61,217 nt of DNA from contig JAGWNY010000017.1 of assembly GCA_028872915.1 (NCBI GenBank), positions 1 through 61,217 of the forward strand, given 5' to 3'. A model generated the notes under the pieces. It did not search any database. It saw only the letters and a program-made list of their open reading frames with translations, and was not told where the DNA came from. Every line of letters begins with the position of its first letter. The stretch's first letter is position 1. Shown in pieces: positions 45,739 to 55,794 of this stretch. The position numbers and the translations under genes are program-made. Source of the stretch: Verrucomicrobiota bacterium (GTDB taxonomy: Bacteria; Verrucomicrobiota; Verrucomicrobiia; Limisphaerales; UBA11358).

Positions 45739-47418
45739 ATGATCGGAACAATTCGCAAACATTCAGCATGGCTGTGGTGGTTCATCGCGGTGGCCACCGT
45801 CGTTTCCTTCATTTTCTGGGGGCTTGGCCCGTCCGCGCGGGTGGGCGGGGGCATGGCGCCGGGCGACCGCGGCTCGCTCTATGGCCAAAAAATCACCGAC
45901 GAGGACTACGAAAACTGCAAGCGCGAGTTTTATATTTTTTACTGGTTTCAAAGCCATAATTGGCCCGACAAAAATCCCTCTTTCACGGCGGCGGAGATGG
46001 ACCAGCAGATTTACCTGCGCCTGATGCTGAGCCGCAAGGCCAAAAGCCTGGGCATCCATGTTTCCGATGATTCGGCGGCCGGCGCCGCCATGACCATGTT
46101 GAACCGGGTCAACGACAACGGCCAGCCGCTGTCCGTGCGGACGTTCGAGCAACAAATCTTGGAGCAGGAATACGTTGACGGCCGGCCGCTGGACGATTCG
46201 GATTTTGAACGATTTATCCGCGATGACCTGGGCATCGAACAATTGATGGAGATCATGGGCATGGCGGGCAACTTCATCACACCCGGCCAGGCGGCGGACA
46301 TGTACCGGCTCGAACACCAGGAATTCCGGACGCATGCCGTGTTCTTTTCAGCCTCAAACTATCTGGCCAAAGTCCCCGTCACGCCTGCCATCATCGGACG
46401 CTATTACACCAATTACATGGCTCAATACCGGTTGCCGGACCGCGTGCAGGTGCGATACGTGGAATTCAGCGCGACCAATTTCATGGCCCAGGCCCGGCGG
46501 GAGTTGACCAACATCAACGATCTGGTGGAGTCCGCTTATCTGCGCGTCGGTCCTGATTATTTCGCGGACGCCAAAACGCCGGCCGCGGCCAAGGCAAAAA
46601 TTCGCGGCATTTTGCTTCAGAAGCAGGCCCTGGCCGATGCCGCCGCCGTGGCGAACGGCCTCGCAACCGAAGTTTACAACATGCAGCCCCAGCGGGCGGC
46701 GAACCTGGCGACTCTGGCAAAAAAGAAAGGCCTGGCGGTTCGCACAACGCAACCCTTTGACCGCGAATATGGGCCGTCGGAATTTCCCGCGCCGGCCGAA
46801 TTCGTCAAGGACGCCTTTGATCTCACGCCGGACAGTCCCTTTGCCGGACCCGTTGCCGGCGACGACGCCGTTTATGACATTGCCCTGTATCAAACGCTGC
46901 CCGAGGAAATCCCGCCGCTCGATTCCATCCGGGACCGTGTCACCCTGGATTACCAGACCATGCAAGCCACGTTGCTGGCCCGGCGGATGGGGGCAGATTT
47001 TTACAAGGAGTTGACCAATCAGCTTTCGTCGGGAAAGACTTATTCCGCGGCCTGTGCCGCCGCCGGCCTGCGCGCGACCGCCCTCCCGCCCTTTTCCTTA
47101 AGCAGCCAGGACGTGCCCGGCGCGGCGGAGCGGACGGGATTGTGGCAACTGAAGCGCACCGCCCTCGCCACGCCGCCGGGAAAAGCGGCCGATTTTCAAG
47201 AAACCCAGGACGGCGGCTTCATCCTCTTCGTGGACAAAATTTCGCCAGTCAATCAGGCCACGATGGCTGCCGACATGCCCGAATTCATCGCCCAGGCCCG
47301 GCATGAACGCGTCAATGACATCTTCAACGAATGGCTTCACCTTGAGGTCAACCGGCAATTTGTCACCACTCCCATCTACAAGAGCCAGGCCAACGCCCGC
47401 CCGCCGGCGGCGCCTTGA
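45739..47418 (+). CDS. PpiD/SurA-like membrane-anchored periplasmic chaperone
   Basis: A 559-residue protein. MIGTIRKHSAWLWWFIAVATVVSFIFWGLGP is a short cytosolic stub with one membrane anchor, as in PpiD. A SurA_N-type helical domain follows (LYGQKITDEDYENCKREFYIF, about 50-230). The parvulin region of PpiD is represented only by RVQVRYVEFSATNF and by FAGPVAGDDAVYDIALYQ; the catalytic parvulin motifs cannot be recognised, so isomerase activity is doubtful. Likely a folding helper for envelope proteins; the neighbouring TpsB barrel would be a suitable client, but the genes are divergent. ATG 45739 gives the family-like N-terminus. Confidence 0.75.
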   Translation: MIGTIRKHSAWLWWFIAVATVVSFIFWGLGPSARVGGGMAPGDRGSLYGQKITDEDYENCKREFYIFYWFQSHNWPDKNPSFTAAEMDQQIYLRLMLSRKAKSLGIHVSDDSAAGAAMTMLNRVNDNGQPLSVRTFEQQILEQEYVDGRPLDDSDFERFIRDDLGIEQLMEIMGMAGNFITPGQAADMYRLEHQEFRTHAVFFSASNYLAKVPVTPAIIGRYYTNYMAQYRLPDRVQVRYVEFSATNFMAQARRELTNINDLVESAYLRVGPDYFADAKTPAAAKAKIRGILLQKQALADAAAVANGLATEVYNMQPQRAANLATLAKKKGLAVRTTQPFDREYGPSEFPAPAEFVKDAFDLTPDSPFAGPVAGDDAVYDIALYQTLPEEIPPLDSIRDRVTLDYQTMQATLLARRMGADFYKELTNQLSSGKTYSAACAAAGLRATALPPFSLSSQDVPGAAERTGLWQLKRTALATPPGKAADFQETQDGGFILFVDKISPVNQATMAADMPEFIAQARHERVNDIFNEWLHLEVNRQFVTTPIYKSQANARPPAAP

Positions 47419-47428
47419 CGCCTTCCCA

Positions 47429-48328
47429 TCATTGCGCCACCGCCCAATTTAAAATCGCCTTTTGGACGTGCAGCCGGTTTTCGGCTTGCGTGAAAATCGT
47501 GTCCGCATTGGCCTCGAAGGTTTCCTCGTCAATTTCCTTGCCGCGATAGGCCGGCAGACAATGCATCATCAGCGCGCCCGGATTCGCCAGCTTTTTCAGC
47601 GACGCGTTGATCTGATAGCCTTGAAATGCCTTCAGGCGCGCCGCGCTTTCGCTCTCCTTGCCCATGGAAATCCATACGTCCGTGTAGAGCAAATCCGCGC
47701 CGCGGGCCGCCTTTTCCACGTCGTCTGAACAGGAAATTTTTCCGCCCGCGCGTTTCAAAAGGTCGGCGGGCGGCTGGTATTTCCGGGGCGCCGCGATGTG
47801 CAATTCAAATCCCAGCTTGCCGGCCGCCCACGCCCATGACCGGGCAACGTTGGACGCGCCGTCGCCGATGAACGCCACCGTCTTGCCCACAATGGGGCCG
47901 TGTTTTTCCTTGAACGTAAAAATGTCAGCCAGAATCTGGCATGGATGCTCCCCGTCGGTCAGCGCGTTGATCGTCGGAATTTTTGCAAACGCGGCGAATT
48001 CCTCCACGTCGCTTTGCGCAAAGGTGCGGATGACCGCCCCGTGCAACATGCGGCCCAGGACACGGGCCGTGTCCTTGACCGGTTCGCCGCGGCCCAACTG
48101 AATGTCGTTCGTGTTCAGGAACATCACCTGGCCGCCCAGTTCCCGGATGCCAACTTCAAAGGAAACCCGCGTGCGCGTGGAAGGCTTCGAGAAAATCAAC
48201 GCCCAGGTCTGGCCGGCCAGCGGTTTGCGGTCCACCCGCGCCCGTTCGCGTTTGTAAATGATGGCGTCGCGCAGGATTTTTTCGATGTCCGCGTTGGCGA
48301 GCTTTTCCAGTGACAGCAAATGTTTCAT
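47429..48328 (-). CDS. argF: Ornithine carbamoyltransferase
   Basis: Makes citrulline from ornithine and carbamoyl phosphate. The 299-residue enzyme has the carbamoyl-phosphate loop SKPSTRTR (about 49-56), HPCQILADI, the ornithine-binding region DVWISMG and the MHCLPAYRG motif. TTG 48334 is two codons earlier but ATG 48328 is preferred. It follows argD by 93 bases in the same direction, making an arginine-synthesis pair. No ARG box was recognised. Confidence 0.95.
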   Translation of the reverse strand: MKHLLSLEKLANADIEKILRDAIIYKRERARVDRKPLAGQTWALIFSKPSTRTRVSFEVGIRELGGQVMFLNTNDIQLGRGEPVKDTARVLGRMLHGAVIRTFAQSDVEEFAAFAKIPTINALTDGEHPCQILADIFTFKEKHGPIVGKTVAFIGDGASNVARSWAWAAGKLGFELHIAAPRKYQPPADLLKRAGGKISCSDDVEKAARGADLLYTDVWISMGKESESAARLKAFQGYQINASLKKLANPGALMMHCLPAYRGKEIDEETFEANADTIFTQAENRLHVQKAILNWAVAQ

Positions 48329-48421
48329 GTTCAAAATGAATTTTCGACCAAAGAAAGGTGTTTAAACCAAATCGCGTCCTCCGTCACTCCAAATTCTCCA
48401 TCTCCTCGTTTTTTGTGCGCC

Positions 48422-49720
<1,299 letters not shown>

Positions 49721-50002
49721 CCGTTTTTTTACCGAAACTAGCCGCAAAGGGAGGCGATGAACATAAAATTTTTGGGCCAATGAACGTTGCCGCTTGCTTT
49801 TATATGTCATTCAACCCCAGGAAAATCAGCCGGTTTCACAAGCCTTTTGCGAATTTTTTTCTTGCTTTCTCATCCCAACTGTCGGAGATTCCATCAAGTT
49901 TCTCACGTTGTGATACCTCGCATGACAGCGGCGGGGACGGCAGCAGGCTTGGCGCCCGTTCCAGTCGGGTGGTATGGGCAGGTCCGACTTGCCCCGCTGC
50001 CA

Positions 50003-50680
50003 ATGATTTCTTCGATGCCGGTCATCCAAACCAAGATCCAACCTTCACGCCGCATCCGCGTCGCCCTCGTGGATGATGACGCGAGCATCCATGCCGCTGT
50101 GCGTCTGATTTTCGAAAAACAGGCCGCCAATTGGACATTGGAGGATTATCTTGACGGTCGGGCGGCCGTTCGCGGCATTCCGCAGACGCGGCCGGACGCC
50201 GTCTTGATGGACATTTCCATGCCGGAAGTCACGGGCATAGAATGCACCCGCCAGATCAAGGCATTGCTGCCACGGTTGCCCATCATCATGTTTACCGGAC
50301 GTTCGGACAACGAAAGTTTTGTGGCGTCCATGATTGCCGGCGCCACGGGTTATTTGATCAAGCCGGCCGCGTCGTTTGACATCGTTTCTGCCGTTTCCAG
50401 AACGTTGGATGGACTGCCCGCCCTTTCAGTGGAAACGCAGACGGGCATTCTGGAGTGGCTGCGTGGCCTGGGAGAAAACATGGCCTCCTGGGACCTGACT
50501 CCGCGAGAGCAGCAAATCATGCTGCACGTCTGCGCCAATCGCGACGAAGATGAAATCGCCCGCCTTTTGGGCATCAGCCCTGGAACCGTGCATGGACACA
50601 TGATGAAGGCGTTCCAAAAGCTGGGCGTCCATTCGCGGGAGGAAGCCCTCCGAAAATTCGTCGGCTTGGCCGGCGACTGA
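50003..50680 (+). CDS. LuxR/NarL-type response regulator
   Basis: A 225-residue two-domain regulator. Receiver domain (about 16-140): VALVDDDASIHAA acidic pair, VLMDISMPEVTG with the phospho-Asp, Thr in IIMFTGRSD and Lys in YLIKPAA. Output domain (about 160-225): LTPREQQIMLHVCANR and IARLLGISPGTVHGHMMKAFQKLGV, a GerE-type helix-turn-helix. No sensor kinase is adjacent. ATG 50003 or 50015 are both possible; the longer open frame upstream is not domain-like. It is convergent with the cytochrome genes. Confidence 0.88.
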   Translation: MISSMPVIQTKIQPSRRIRVALVDDDASIHAAVRLIFEKQAANWTLEDYLDGRAAVRGIPQTRPDAVLMDISMPEVTGIECTRQIKALLPRLPIIMFTGRSDNESFVASMIAGATGYLIKPAASFDIVSAVSRTLDGLPALSVETQTGILEWLRGLGENMASWDLTPREQQIMLHVCANRDEDEIARLLGISPGTVHGHMMKAFQKLGVHSREEALRKFVGLAGD

Positions 50681-50709
50681 CGCCGGGGCGACTCCGCACC
50701 GGCCGAAAT

Positions 50710-51630
50710 TCAAAAGCCCAAGTCCTGTTCCTTCGGCTTGAGACTGAAGAGATAATCCACCAGATCGTTCAGGTCGCTGTCACGGATGATGCCGCCCCAC
50801 GCAGGCATGAACCGCGGCGGCGCCGGACCGTTTGGATTCAACCGCGGCACATCCCGCTCGCCCTTCATGATAAACGCCTTCAGCTCCGCCTTGGTGTAGC
50901 CATCGGCCACGTGGATCAGCGACGGTACCTGTTCCGCCGTTTTCGCGTTGGGATTGGCCACGCCGCCCTGGCCGTCGGAACCGTGGCATTGAGCGCAATT
51001 ATATTGCACAAAAACGTACCGGCCGCGCTCAATGGTCGTCATTTTTGCCCAGCCAGCCGGCACGGGTGCATTGCCGCCGATCCGCGCGCGAGCCTGGCTC
51101 ACCTCTGCCGCGGAAATCGCACTGCTCCGGTTCCCCCAGGAACTCCGAATGTAGGTCAGCACCGCCGCCAGCCTGGCGTCGGAAAGCGCGGCGCCCATCG
51201 GCGGCATGGAAAGGTTCCATTGAACACCCTTGACCTCCACCGGCCCGCTTAAACCCGCCAACGGAATATGCGCCAGCACGCCGGCGTCCTTGGCCACCCA
51301 ATCAGACCCCGCCAATGGCGGCGTCTGATTGGGTCTGCCCAGCCCATCATTCCCGTGGCAGACGCCGCAGACGTTTTGGTAAACGTTCCGGCCTTCCGCC
51401 AGCAGCATGGCCTGGCCGCTTCGCGGCTGGTAGAGTGCCAATTCACCTGTATTTTGGTAGGGCGCATAGACCTGCGCGTTGAACCAACCTCCGTGCCGGT
51501 CAAAATAAACCGCTCCCAGGTAGAACAGCGCCAGCAGCAGGACCACGGGCCACACCGGCGTCAGAGGACGCGGCGCCACCACTACGGCGTCGCGCCCTCT
51601 TGAAGCAGCCGGTTTCAATTCGCCATTCAT
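50710..51630 (-). CDS. Membrane-anchored dihaem cytochrome c
   Basis: A 306-residue electron-transfer protein with an N-terminal membrane helix (PVWPVVLLLALFYLGAVYF) and two cytochrome c domains, each with one haem site: CGVCHG near residue 88 and CAQCHG near residue 215. Methionine ligands are likely in LSMPPMG and RFMPAWGG. It is anchored on the periplasmic side and could hand electrons between the inner-membrane chain and the soluble monohaem proteins of the same cluster. Last gene of the cluster; 21 bases after the preceding cytochrome gene. Confidence 0.9.
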   Translation of the reverse strand: MNGELKPAASRGRDAVVVAPRPLTPVWPVVLLLALFYLGAVYFDRHGGWFNAQVYAPYQNTGELALYQPRSGQAMLLAEGRNVYQNVCGVCHGNDGLGRPNQTPPLAGSDWVAKDAGVLAHIPLAGLSGPVEVKGVQWNLSMPPMGAALSDARLAAVLTYIRSSWGNRSSAISAAEVSQARARIGGNAPVPAGWAKMTTIERGRYVFVQYNCAQCHGSDGQGGVANPNAKTAEQVPSLIHVADGYTKAELKAFIMKGERDVPRLNPNGPAPPRFMPAWGGIIRDSDLNDLVDYLFSLKPKEQDLGF

Positions 51631-51651
51631 TGCCGCGGGCGCCGCTCGGCG

Positions 51652-52143
51652 TCAATTTCCGCTGGACGCAAAATTTGCCGGCGTCGGAGCGCCGTATTTG
51701 CCGCGGATGGCGTCAATCTTGGCGATTTCGGCCGACTTTTGTTTCGGGTCCAGCGTGGCCAGCTTCTGGTCGAGCAACGCTTTCTTGCGGACGCTCGAAT
51801 CATAGACCAGGAATTCGTAGATGTCCTTCGCCTCCGAACCGCTGATATTCGAGCCGGGTTTATACATCATCCGTTTGACATACCGGGCCCACTCGTCCGG
51901 GAGCACAAAATCCGAGTTGATCGGACGGCTCAACTTGTGGCATTGCGAACATTTCTCGCTGAACACCTGGTAGGCGTCCTGGATGTGCTGTGGATATTGC
52001 GACACGTCCACCGTCGAGGGACCGCTGTCGAACTGCGCGATGCGTGCCTTGGTGGCCGCGTCGAGATCGCCGGCGCGCGCCACGCCCGCCATGAACAGGA
52101 CGAGCGCGGCGGCGCCGGGGAGGAACAGACATTTTTTATTCAT
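51652..52143 (-). CDS. Secreted monohaem cytochrome c
   Basis: A 163-residue protein with a signal peptide (MNKKCLFLPGAAALVLFMAGVARA) and one haem site CSQCHKLS near residue 65. EWARYVKRMMYKPGSNIS and AKDIYEFLVY resemble the RM-x-NISxxEAxxIxxYL pattern of small c-type cytochromes and give a methionine ligand. A soluble periplasmic carrier is likely. The gene follows the porin gene by 30 bases. Confidence 0.88.
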   Translation of the reverse strand: MNKKCLFLPGAAALVLFMAGVARAGDLDAATKARIAQFDSGPSTVDVSQYPQHIQDAYQVFSEKCSQCHKLSRPINSDFVLPDEWARYVKRMMYKPGSNISGSEAKDIYEFLVYDSSVRKKALLDQKLATLDPKQKSAEIAKIDAIRGKYGAPTPANFASSGN

Positions 52144-52173
52144 AACTTTAATTGGGTTGGTTCGTTTGTTGGT

Positions 52174-53442
52174 TTAGAATCCATATTGGATTTGCAGTAA
52201 AAAGTCGTTGGGTGCCAGCGCCGCCGGCCCGTGGCTTGAGCAGTATTCGTAATCACCCTCGAACAACAACGTGTCCGTGAAGTAATACACGAAGCCCGCC
52301 GTGTAACGGTCGGTTTTGGTGCCCTGCCCGTCGTTGAGCCGGTCATAACGGCTCACCAATTCCACGTCGTTGACGACTGGCAGTTCCAGGTTCAGACCGG
52401 CCAGCTTGTAGGCGGCTTCCACCCACCAGCCATGTTGATGCACCATGCCCGCATCATCCGAGCCGAACCACGTATTCGCATATTCGCCTTTAACCTCGAT
52501 ATTCGGACCAAAATGCGCCGCAGCGTCCAGTACCGCCGCCGACCACAGGTGATTGCCAATGATCCCCCATTGGCCGGATTGGCCCGACAATCCCAACTCG
52601 ATGTCGTGATGGAGCTCCCATGGATAGAACCATCCGATGCGACCGCCGCCACTGGGATCGGTATGTTGATTTGCCTGGCCCACATTCGCGCCGGTATCAA
52701 GGTCGCCGACGTTATCCACCGGATCGGTTTTGTTCGAACCCGGCCCGTTCACCCCGAATACCGAATATGTGACCATCGCGCCGTTGTCATTGATGGGGAG
52801 GGAGCCGCGCAACTGCGCGCCGATCTCCGCGCCTGGCAGAATCTGATCATCAATCAAGGGCGCGTTGATCAGCTTGGTCAGCCAGCCGGCGCTGCGCATG
52901 TTGTAAGTTCCCAAGGGAACCAGCATGTCGCCGGCCACAAACGTCATGTAGTCGTTCAAAACATAATCCAACTGCCCGAAGCTCATGCTGAAGGTCGTCG
53001 AATCGTTGCTGTTGAGCGACGTGTCAAAGCCGGCTTCAAACAGTATATTGTCATTGGCCCGATACAGAAAAATCGGCGCAAAATCAGCCAGGGCGAATCC
53101 ACTGTGCTGGCCGGCGTATTTGCCGAATTGGACTTCGGCGTCACCCACAAGCATGAAATTGTGCGTGGCGCTGCGGCCGGAAGCGGCCGACGATGCCGCC
53201 GTTTGCGCCTCTTGCGCCTTTTGCGCCGCGCTCGCGGCGATGTGGCGTGTTTGACCCAGTTGCCGCTGGAGTTCCTGGATCGTCTGCTGGTCCTGCGTTT
53301 CCTGCTGTTGCAATTGCTGAATCGCATTGGTCAGGGAGCTGAAGTCCGCGTCGCTGATTTCGGCCGATGCGGTCGAAGGGAGTGCCATGCCCACGGCGCA
53401 TCCAGCCGCTGCTGCTCCGAGAAAAATCGTTTTCTTTTTCAT
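52174..53442 (-). CDS. Outer-membrane porin with N-terminal coiled coil
   Basis: A 422-residue protein. A signal peptide (MKKKTIFLGAAAAGCAVGMAL) leads to a Gln-rich coiled coil (FSSLTNAIQQLQQQ... about 35-75) which may anchor to peptidoglycan or trimerise the barrel. The rest is alternating beta strands with aromatic girdles, ending in QIQYGF with C-terminal Phe, as in phosphate-selective or general porins. Located between genes for three cytochromes c, it may form a porin-cytochrome conduit or admit the substrate oxidised or reduced by them. No haem motif of its own. Confidence 0.85.
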   Translation of the reverse strand: MKKKTIFLGAAAAGCAVGMALPSTASAEISDADFSSLTNAIQQLQQQETQDQQTIQELQRQLGQTRHIAASAAQKAQEAQTAASSAASGRSATHNFMLVGDAEVQFGKYAGQHSGFALADFAPIFLYRANDNILFEAGFDTSLNSNDSTTFSMSFGQLDYVLNDYMTFVAGDMLVPLGTYNMRSAGWLTKLINAPLIDDQILPGAEIGAQLRGSLPINDNGAMVTYSVFGVNGPGSNKTDPVDNVGDLDTGANVGQANQHTDPSGGGRIGWFYPWELHHDIELGLSGQSGQWGIIGNHLWSAAVLDAAAHFGPNIEVKGEYANTWFGSDDAGMVHQHGWWVEAAYKLAGLNLELPVVNDVELVSRYDRLNDGQGTKTDRYTAGFVYYFTDTLLFEGDYEYCSSHGPAALAPNDFLLQIQYGF

Positions 53443-53479
53443 TGTCGTTTCTTTTTGGTTTTTTTTGGGGGTTCCTCTG

Positions 53480-53857
53480 TTATTTGCCGCTGTCTTCCTG
53501 GAGATATTTCAGAATCTTTTTGGCCTGGGGCGGCGGAAGGTTCGCCCGCACCTGCATGTGCAGCATGATGGTTTGCCATTGGCCGGCCGTGAATTCGGTG
53601 GGATACCGCTCCGGATGGCAGCGGTTGCAGTGGATTTGATACAGTTCGGCCCCCGTCAGCGGCGGCGGGTCCGACTTCTTGACGCCGCTTTTTTTGCACG
53701 CGCCCTGCCCGGAGGCGGCCGTTTTGCATTGATCCTGTTTGACGGGTGCCTTGGCGGCCGTCGGCTGGGCCTGGGCCAATGTCAGCCCCAACCCAAGCGC
53801 GCACGCGCACGCCGCCACCGGCGCCGCCCATCCACTGTTCCTCGTTTTCATTGTCAT
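53480..53857 (-). CDS. Small secreted monohaem cytochrome c
   Basis: A 125-residue protein with a signal peptide (MTMKTRNSGWAAPVAACACAL), a Lys/Cys-containing linker with non-haem cysteines (QDQCKTAAS and GACKKSG) and a C-terminal haem site CNRCHPERYP followed by WQTIMLHMQVRANLP, where the Met is the probable sixth ligand. The start could be at 53869, 53857 or 53851; 53857 has GAG at a workable distance. It is the first gene of the cluster and about 195 bases from the predicted sigma-54 start site. Confidence 0.85.
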   Translation of the reverse strand: MTMKTRNSGWAAPVAACACALGLGLTLAQAQPTAAKAPVKQDQCKTAASGQGACKKSGVKKSDPPPLTGAELYQIHCNRCHPERYPTEFTAGQWQTIMLHMQVRANLPPPQAKKILKYLQEDSGK

Positions 53858-54063
53858 TGTATTTCTCATACTGCTGGTTTGGTTGTTGTCTCTCACTGCA
53901 AGCCAAGAATCGCCCAGGCGACGTTTTCCGGCTTCACATGTATTGCTCTTTGCGCAACAAATGTTGTTTCATTATTATTGCTAACCCAATGTCCATATTG
54001 GATAAGCGTTGTCCGACTCTGATTTGGTTCGGCGCTTCTGATTCGTGTCATGCCCTTGTTTAC

Positions 54064-54079
54064 GCAGACGCGGTGCCAA
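54064..54079 (-). promoter_or_regulatory. Sigma-54 (-24/-12) promoter of the porin-cytochrome cluster
   Basis: Minus strand reads TTGGCACCGCGTCTGC. GG and GC are separated by exactly ten bases and TTGGCAC matches the -24 element completely; the -12 element CTGC differs at one position from TTGC. It points towards the cytochrome genes. The next genes upstream encode a sigma-54-activator with GAFTGA, which supports the reading. Confidence 0.68.
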
Positions 54080-54221
54080 TGTTTCGAATCGTATCGTCGA
54101 AAGAAAATCGCGTGGATGCCCAATCGCGGTAAGAGCCTTATATTCAATCACCTGCGATGTCAAAAATAGCCCAATCTTTTCCCCGACGCCCATGCTGCGT
54201 GGTTTTATGCAATCACTTTTT

Positions 54222-54237
54222 GTCACGTCGCTGTGAC
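54222..54237. promoter_or_regulatory. Enhancer-type dyad 1 (GTCAC-N6-GTGAC)
   Basis: GTCACgtcgctGTGAC, perfect arms, centre about 150 bp upstream of the -24 element. Candidate binding site for the NtrC-type regulator encoded next door. Confidence 0.6.
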
Positions 54238-54331
54238 GGCGGAAGCGGATGGGGAATCGGAAATCGGAAGCAAGAGGCGGAAAAACCCGCGGACCCACAA
54301 ATAACTGGCATCGCCACGCGTTGCGGCGCCA

Positions 54332-54347
54332 GTCACATTTTTGTGAC
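54332..54347. promoter_or_regulatory. Enhancer-type dyad 2 (GTCAC-N6-GTGAC)
   Basis: GTCACatttttGTGAC, perfect arms identical to dyad 1 and with the same six-base spacer. Confidence 0.6.
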
Positions 54348-54363
54348 AGTGTGAGCCTTTGGA

Positions 54364-54379
54364 TTCACGCGCGCGTGAC
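54364..54379. promoter_or_regulatory. Enhancer-type dyad 3 (TTCAC-N6-GTGAC)
   Basis: TTCACgcgcgcGTGAC, one mismatch to the other dyads, same spacer. Centre 32 bp (about three helical turns) from dyad 2, so both face the same side of the DNA. Confidence 0.55.
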
Positions 54380-54396
54380 AGTATTTTTCAACCGTT

Positions 54397-55794
54397 TCAC
54401 GCCGCAGGGTCGGCGCGGCGGTAATCGGCTGGATTCAGCCCGTATTTCTTGAAGAGGCGGTACAGGGTGCCGCGGGGCAGTTGCGCTTCGGCTGCCGCCG
54501 CGGAAACATCGCCGCGGCAGCTTTCGAGCAATCCGCCAAGATACTCCTTTTCAAAGGACGCCAGGCGGCGGTGACGCTGTTGAAAGAAGCCCCCGGATTG
54601 GCCGGCGGAATCGCCGGCGCGGGCGACGATCTCATCGGGCAAATCTTCAGGCGAAATGACCGGTTCGCGGGCCAGCGCCAGGACGCGCTTCAACGTATTT
54701 TGCAACTCGCGCACGTTTCCGGGCCAGGCGTAGCCGGACAACACTTCCATCGCCTCGGGGCTGAGTCGCGCCGGACGGCCCAGTTCGCGCGCGTAAAGAT
54801 CCACGAAGAAATTGGCGAGGATGGGAATGTCGCCGGCGCGCGAGCGCAACGGCGGCAGTTCGAGGCGGACCACGTTGATGCGGTGATACAGGTCCTGCCG
54901 GAATCGGTCCTTGCGCACTTCCTCTTCCAAGTCCATGGACGATGCGGCGATCACGCGGACATTGAGATCAATTTCCTTGTTGCCGCCCACCCGCCGGATT
55001 TTGCGCTCCTGGAGCACGCGCAGCAGCTTGGCCTGAAGGCGCAGCGGAAGCTGGCTGAGCTCGTCCAGAAAAAACGTGCCGTGATTGGCGTACTCAAGAA
55101 GGCCGAGACTGCGCCCGGACGCCCCCGTAAACGCGCCGCGTTCATGGCCGAAAAATTCGCTTTCCATCAATTGATCGGGAATGGCGCCGCAATCCACCGG
55201 CACAAACGGCCCGGCCTGGCGCGGGCTTTGCCGGTGAATGGCGCGCGCGGCGAGTTCCTTGCCCGTGCCGGTTTCGCCCAGAATCAAAACGTCAAAATCG
55301 GTTTGGGCGACCCGAACCAGGTTGTCCAGGACACGGTTCATGGCCGTGCTCTGGCCCAGGATTTCTGCTCCCGCGTAGGAACGCTCAACCTGGCGTCGAA
55401 GGAGGCGGTTTTCGTCGCGCAGCCGGCGGGCTTCCAGAAGCGAGCGGACATTGGCCAGCAGGTCTTCCGGGAGGAAGGGTTTGACAATATAATCGGCGGC
55501 GCCAAGTTTCATGCTGTCCACCGCGGTTTCGACGGTGGGAAAGGCCGTGAGCATGAGCGCGGCGAGGTCGGGATCGTGCTGCCGGGCGGCCCGAAGCAAT
55601 TCGATGCCGTTGAGTTCAGGCATGCAGATGTCGGCGATGAGCAGGTCAAAGCTTTCCTCCTTCAATCGCTGGGCGGCGCTTGGGCTGCGCCCCTCAACGA
55701 CGATCTCCGTGTCGGGTAGTCTTTGGAGCGTGTCGGCGCACACTTCCAACATTCCCGGCTCGTCGTCCACAATCAATATGCGGGTCTTAACCAT
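54397..55794 (-). CDS. NtrC-family sigma-54-dependent response regulator
   Basis: A 465-residue activator. Receiver domain with phospho-Asp55 in LLIADICMPE; AAA+ domain with Walker A GETGTGKE (173-180), the sigma-54-contacting GAFTGA (220-225), Walker B GTFFLDELSQLP and an arginine-finger region; C-terminal Fis-type helix-turn-helix (GDVSAAAAEAQLPRGTLYRLFKKYGL). All three functions needed for enhancer-dependent activation are intact. ATG 55794 overlaps the 3' end of the kinase gene by eight bases, so they are cotranslated. Predicted target: the cytochrome cluster directly downstream, through the dyads between. Confidence 0.94.
   Translation of the reverse strand: MVKTRILIVDDEPGMLEVCADTLQRLPDTEIVVEGRSPSAAQRLKEESFDLLIADICMPELNGIELLRAARQHDPDLAALMLTAFPTVETAVDSMKLGAADYIVKPFLPEDLLANVRSLLEARRLRDENRLLRRQVERSYAGAEILGQSTAMNRVLDNLVRVAQTDFDVLILGETGTGKELAARAIHRQSPRQAGPFVPVDCGAIPDQLMESEFFGHERGAFTGASGRSLGLLEYANHGTFFLDELSQLPLRLQAKLLRVLQERKIRRVGGNKEIDLNVRVIAASSMDLEEEVRKDRFRQDLYHRINVVRLELPPLRSRAGDIPILANFFVDLYARELGRPARLSPEAMEVLSGYAWPGNVRELQNTLKRVLALAREPVISPEDLPDEIVARAGDSAGQSGGFFQQRHRRLASFEKEYLGGLLESCRGDVSAAAAEAQLPRGTLYRLFKKYGLNPADYRRADPAA

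Larger units (their letters stand above)
53870..54396. other. Regulatory intergenic region upstream of the cytochrome cluster
   Basis: 527 bases without a gene between the cytochrome cluster and the stop of the NtrC-type regulator. It carries the -24/-12 promoter and three dyads listed separately and should contain a transcribed leader of about 195 bases. Confidence 0.7.
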
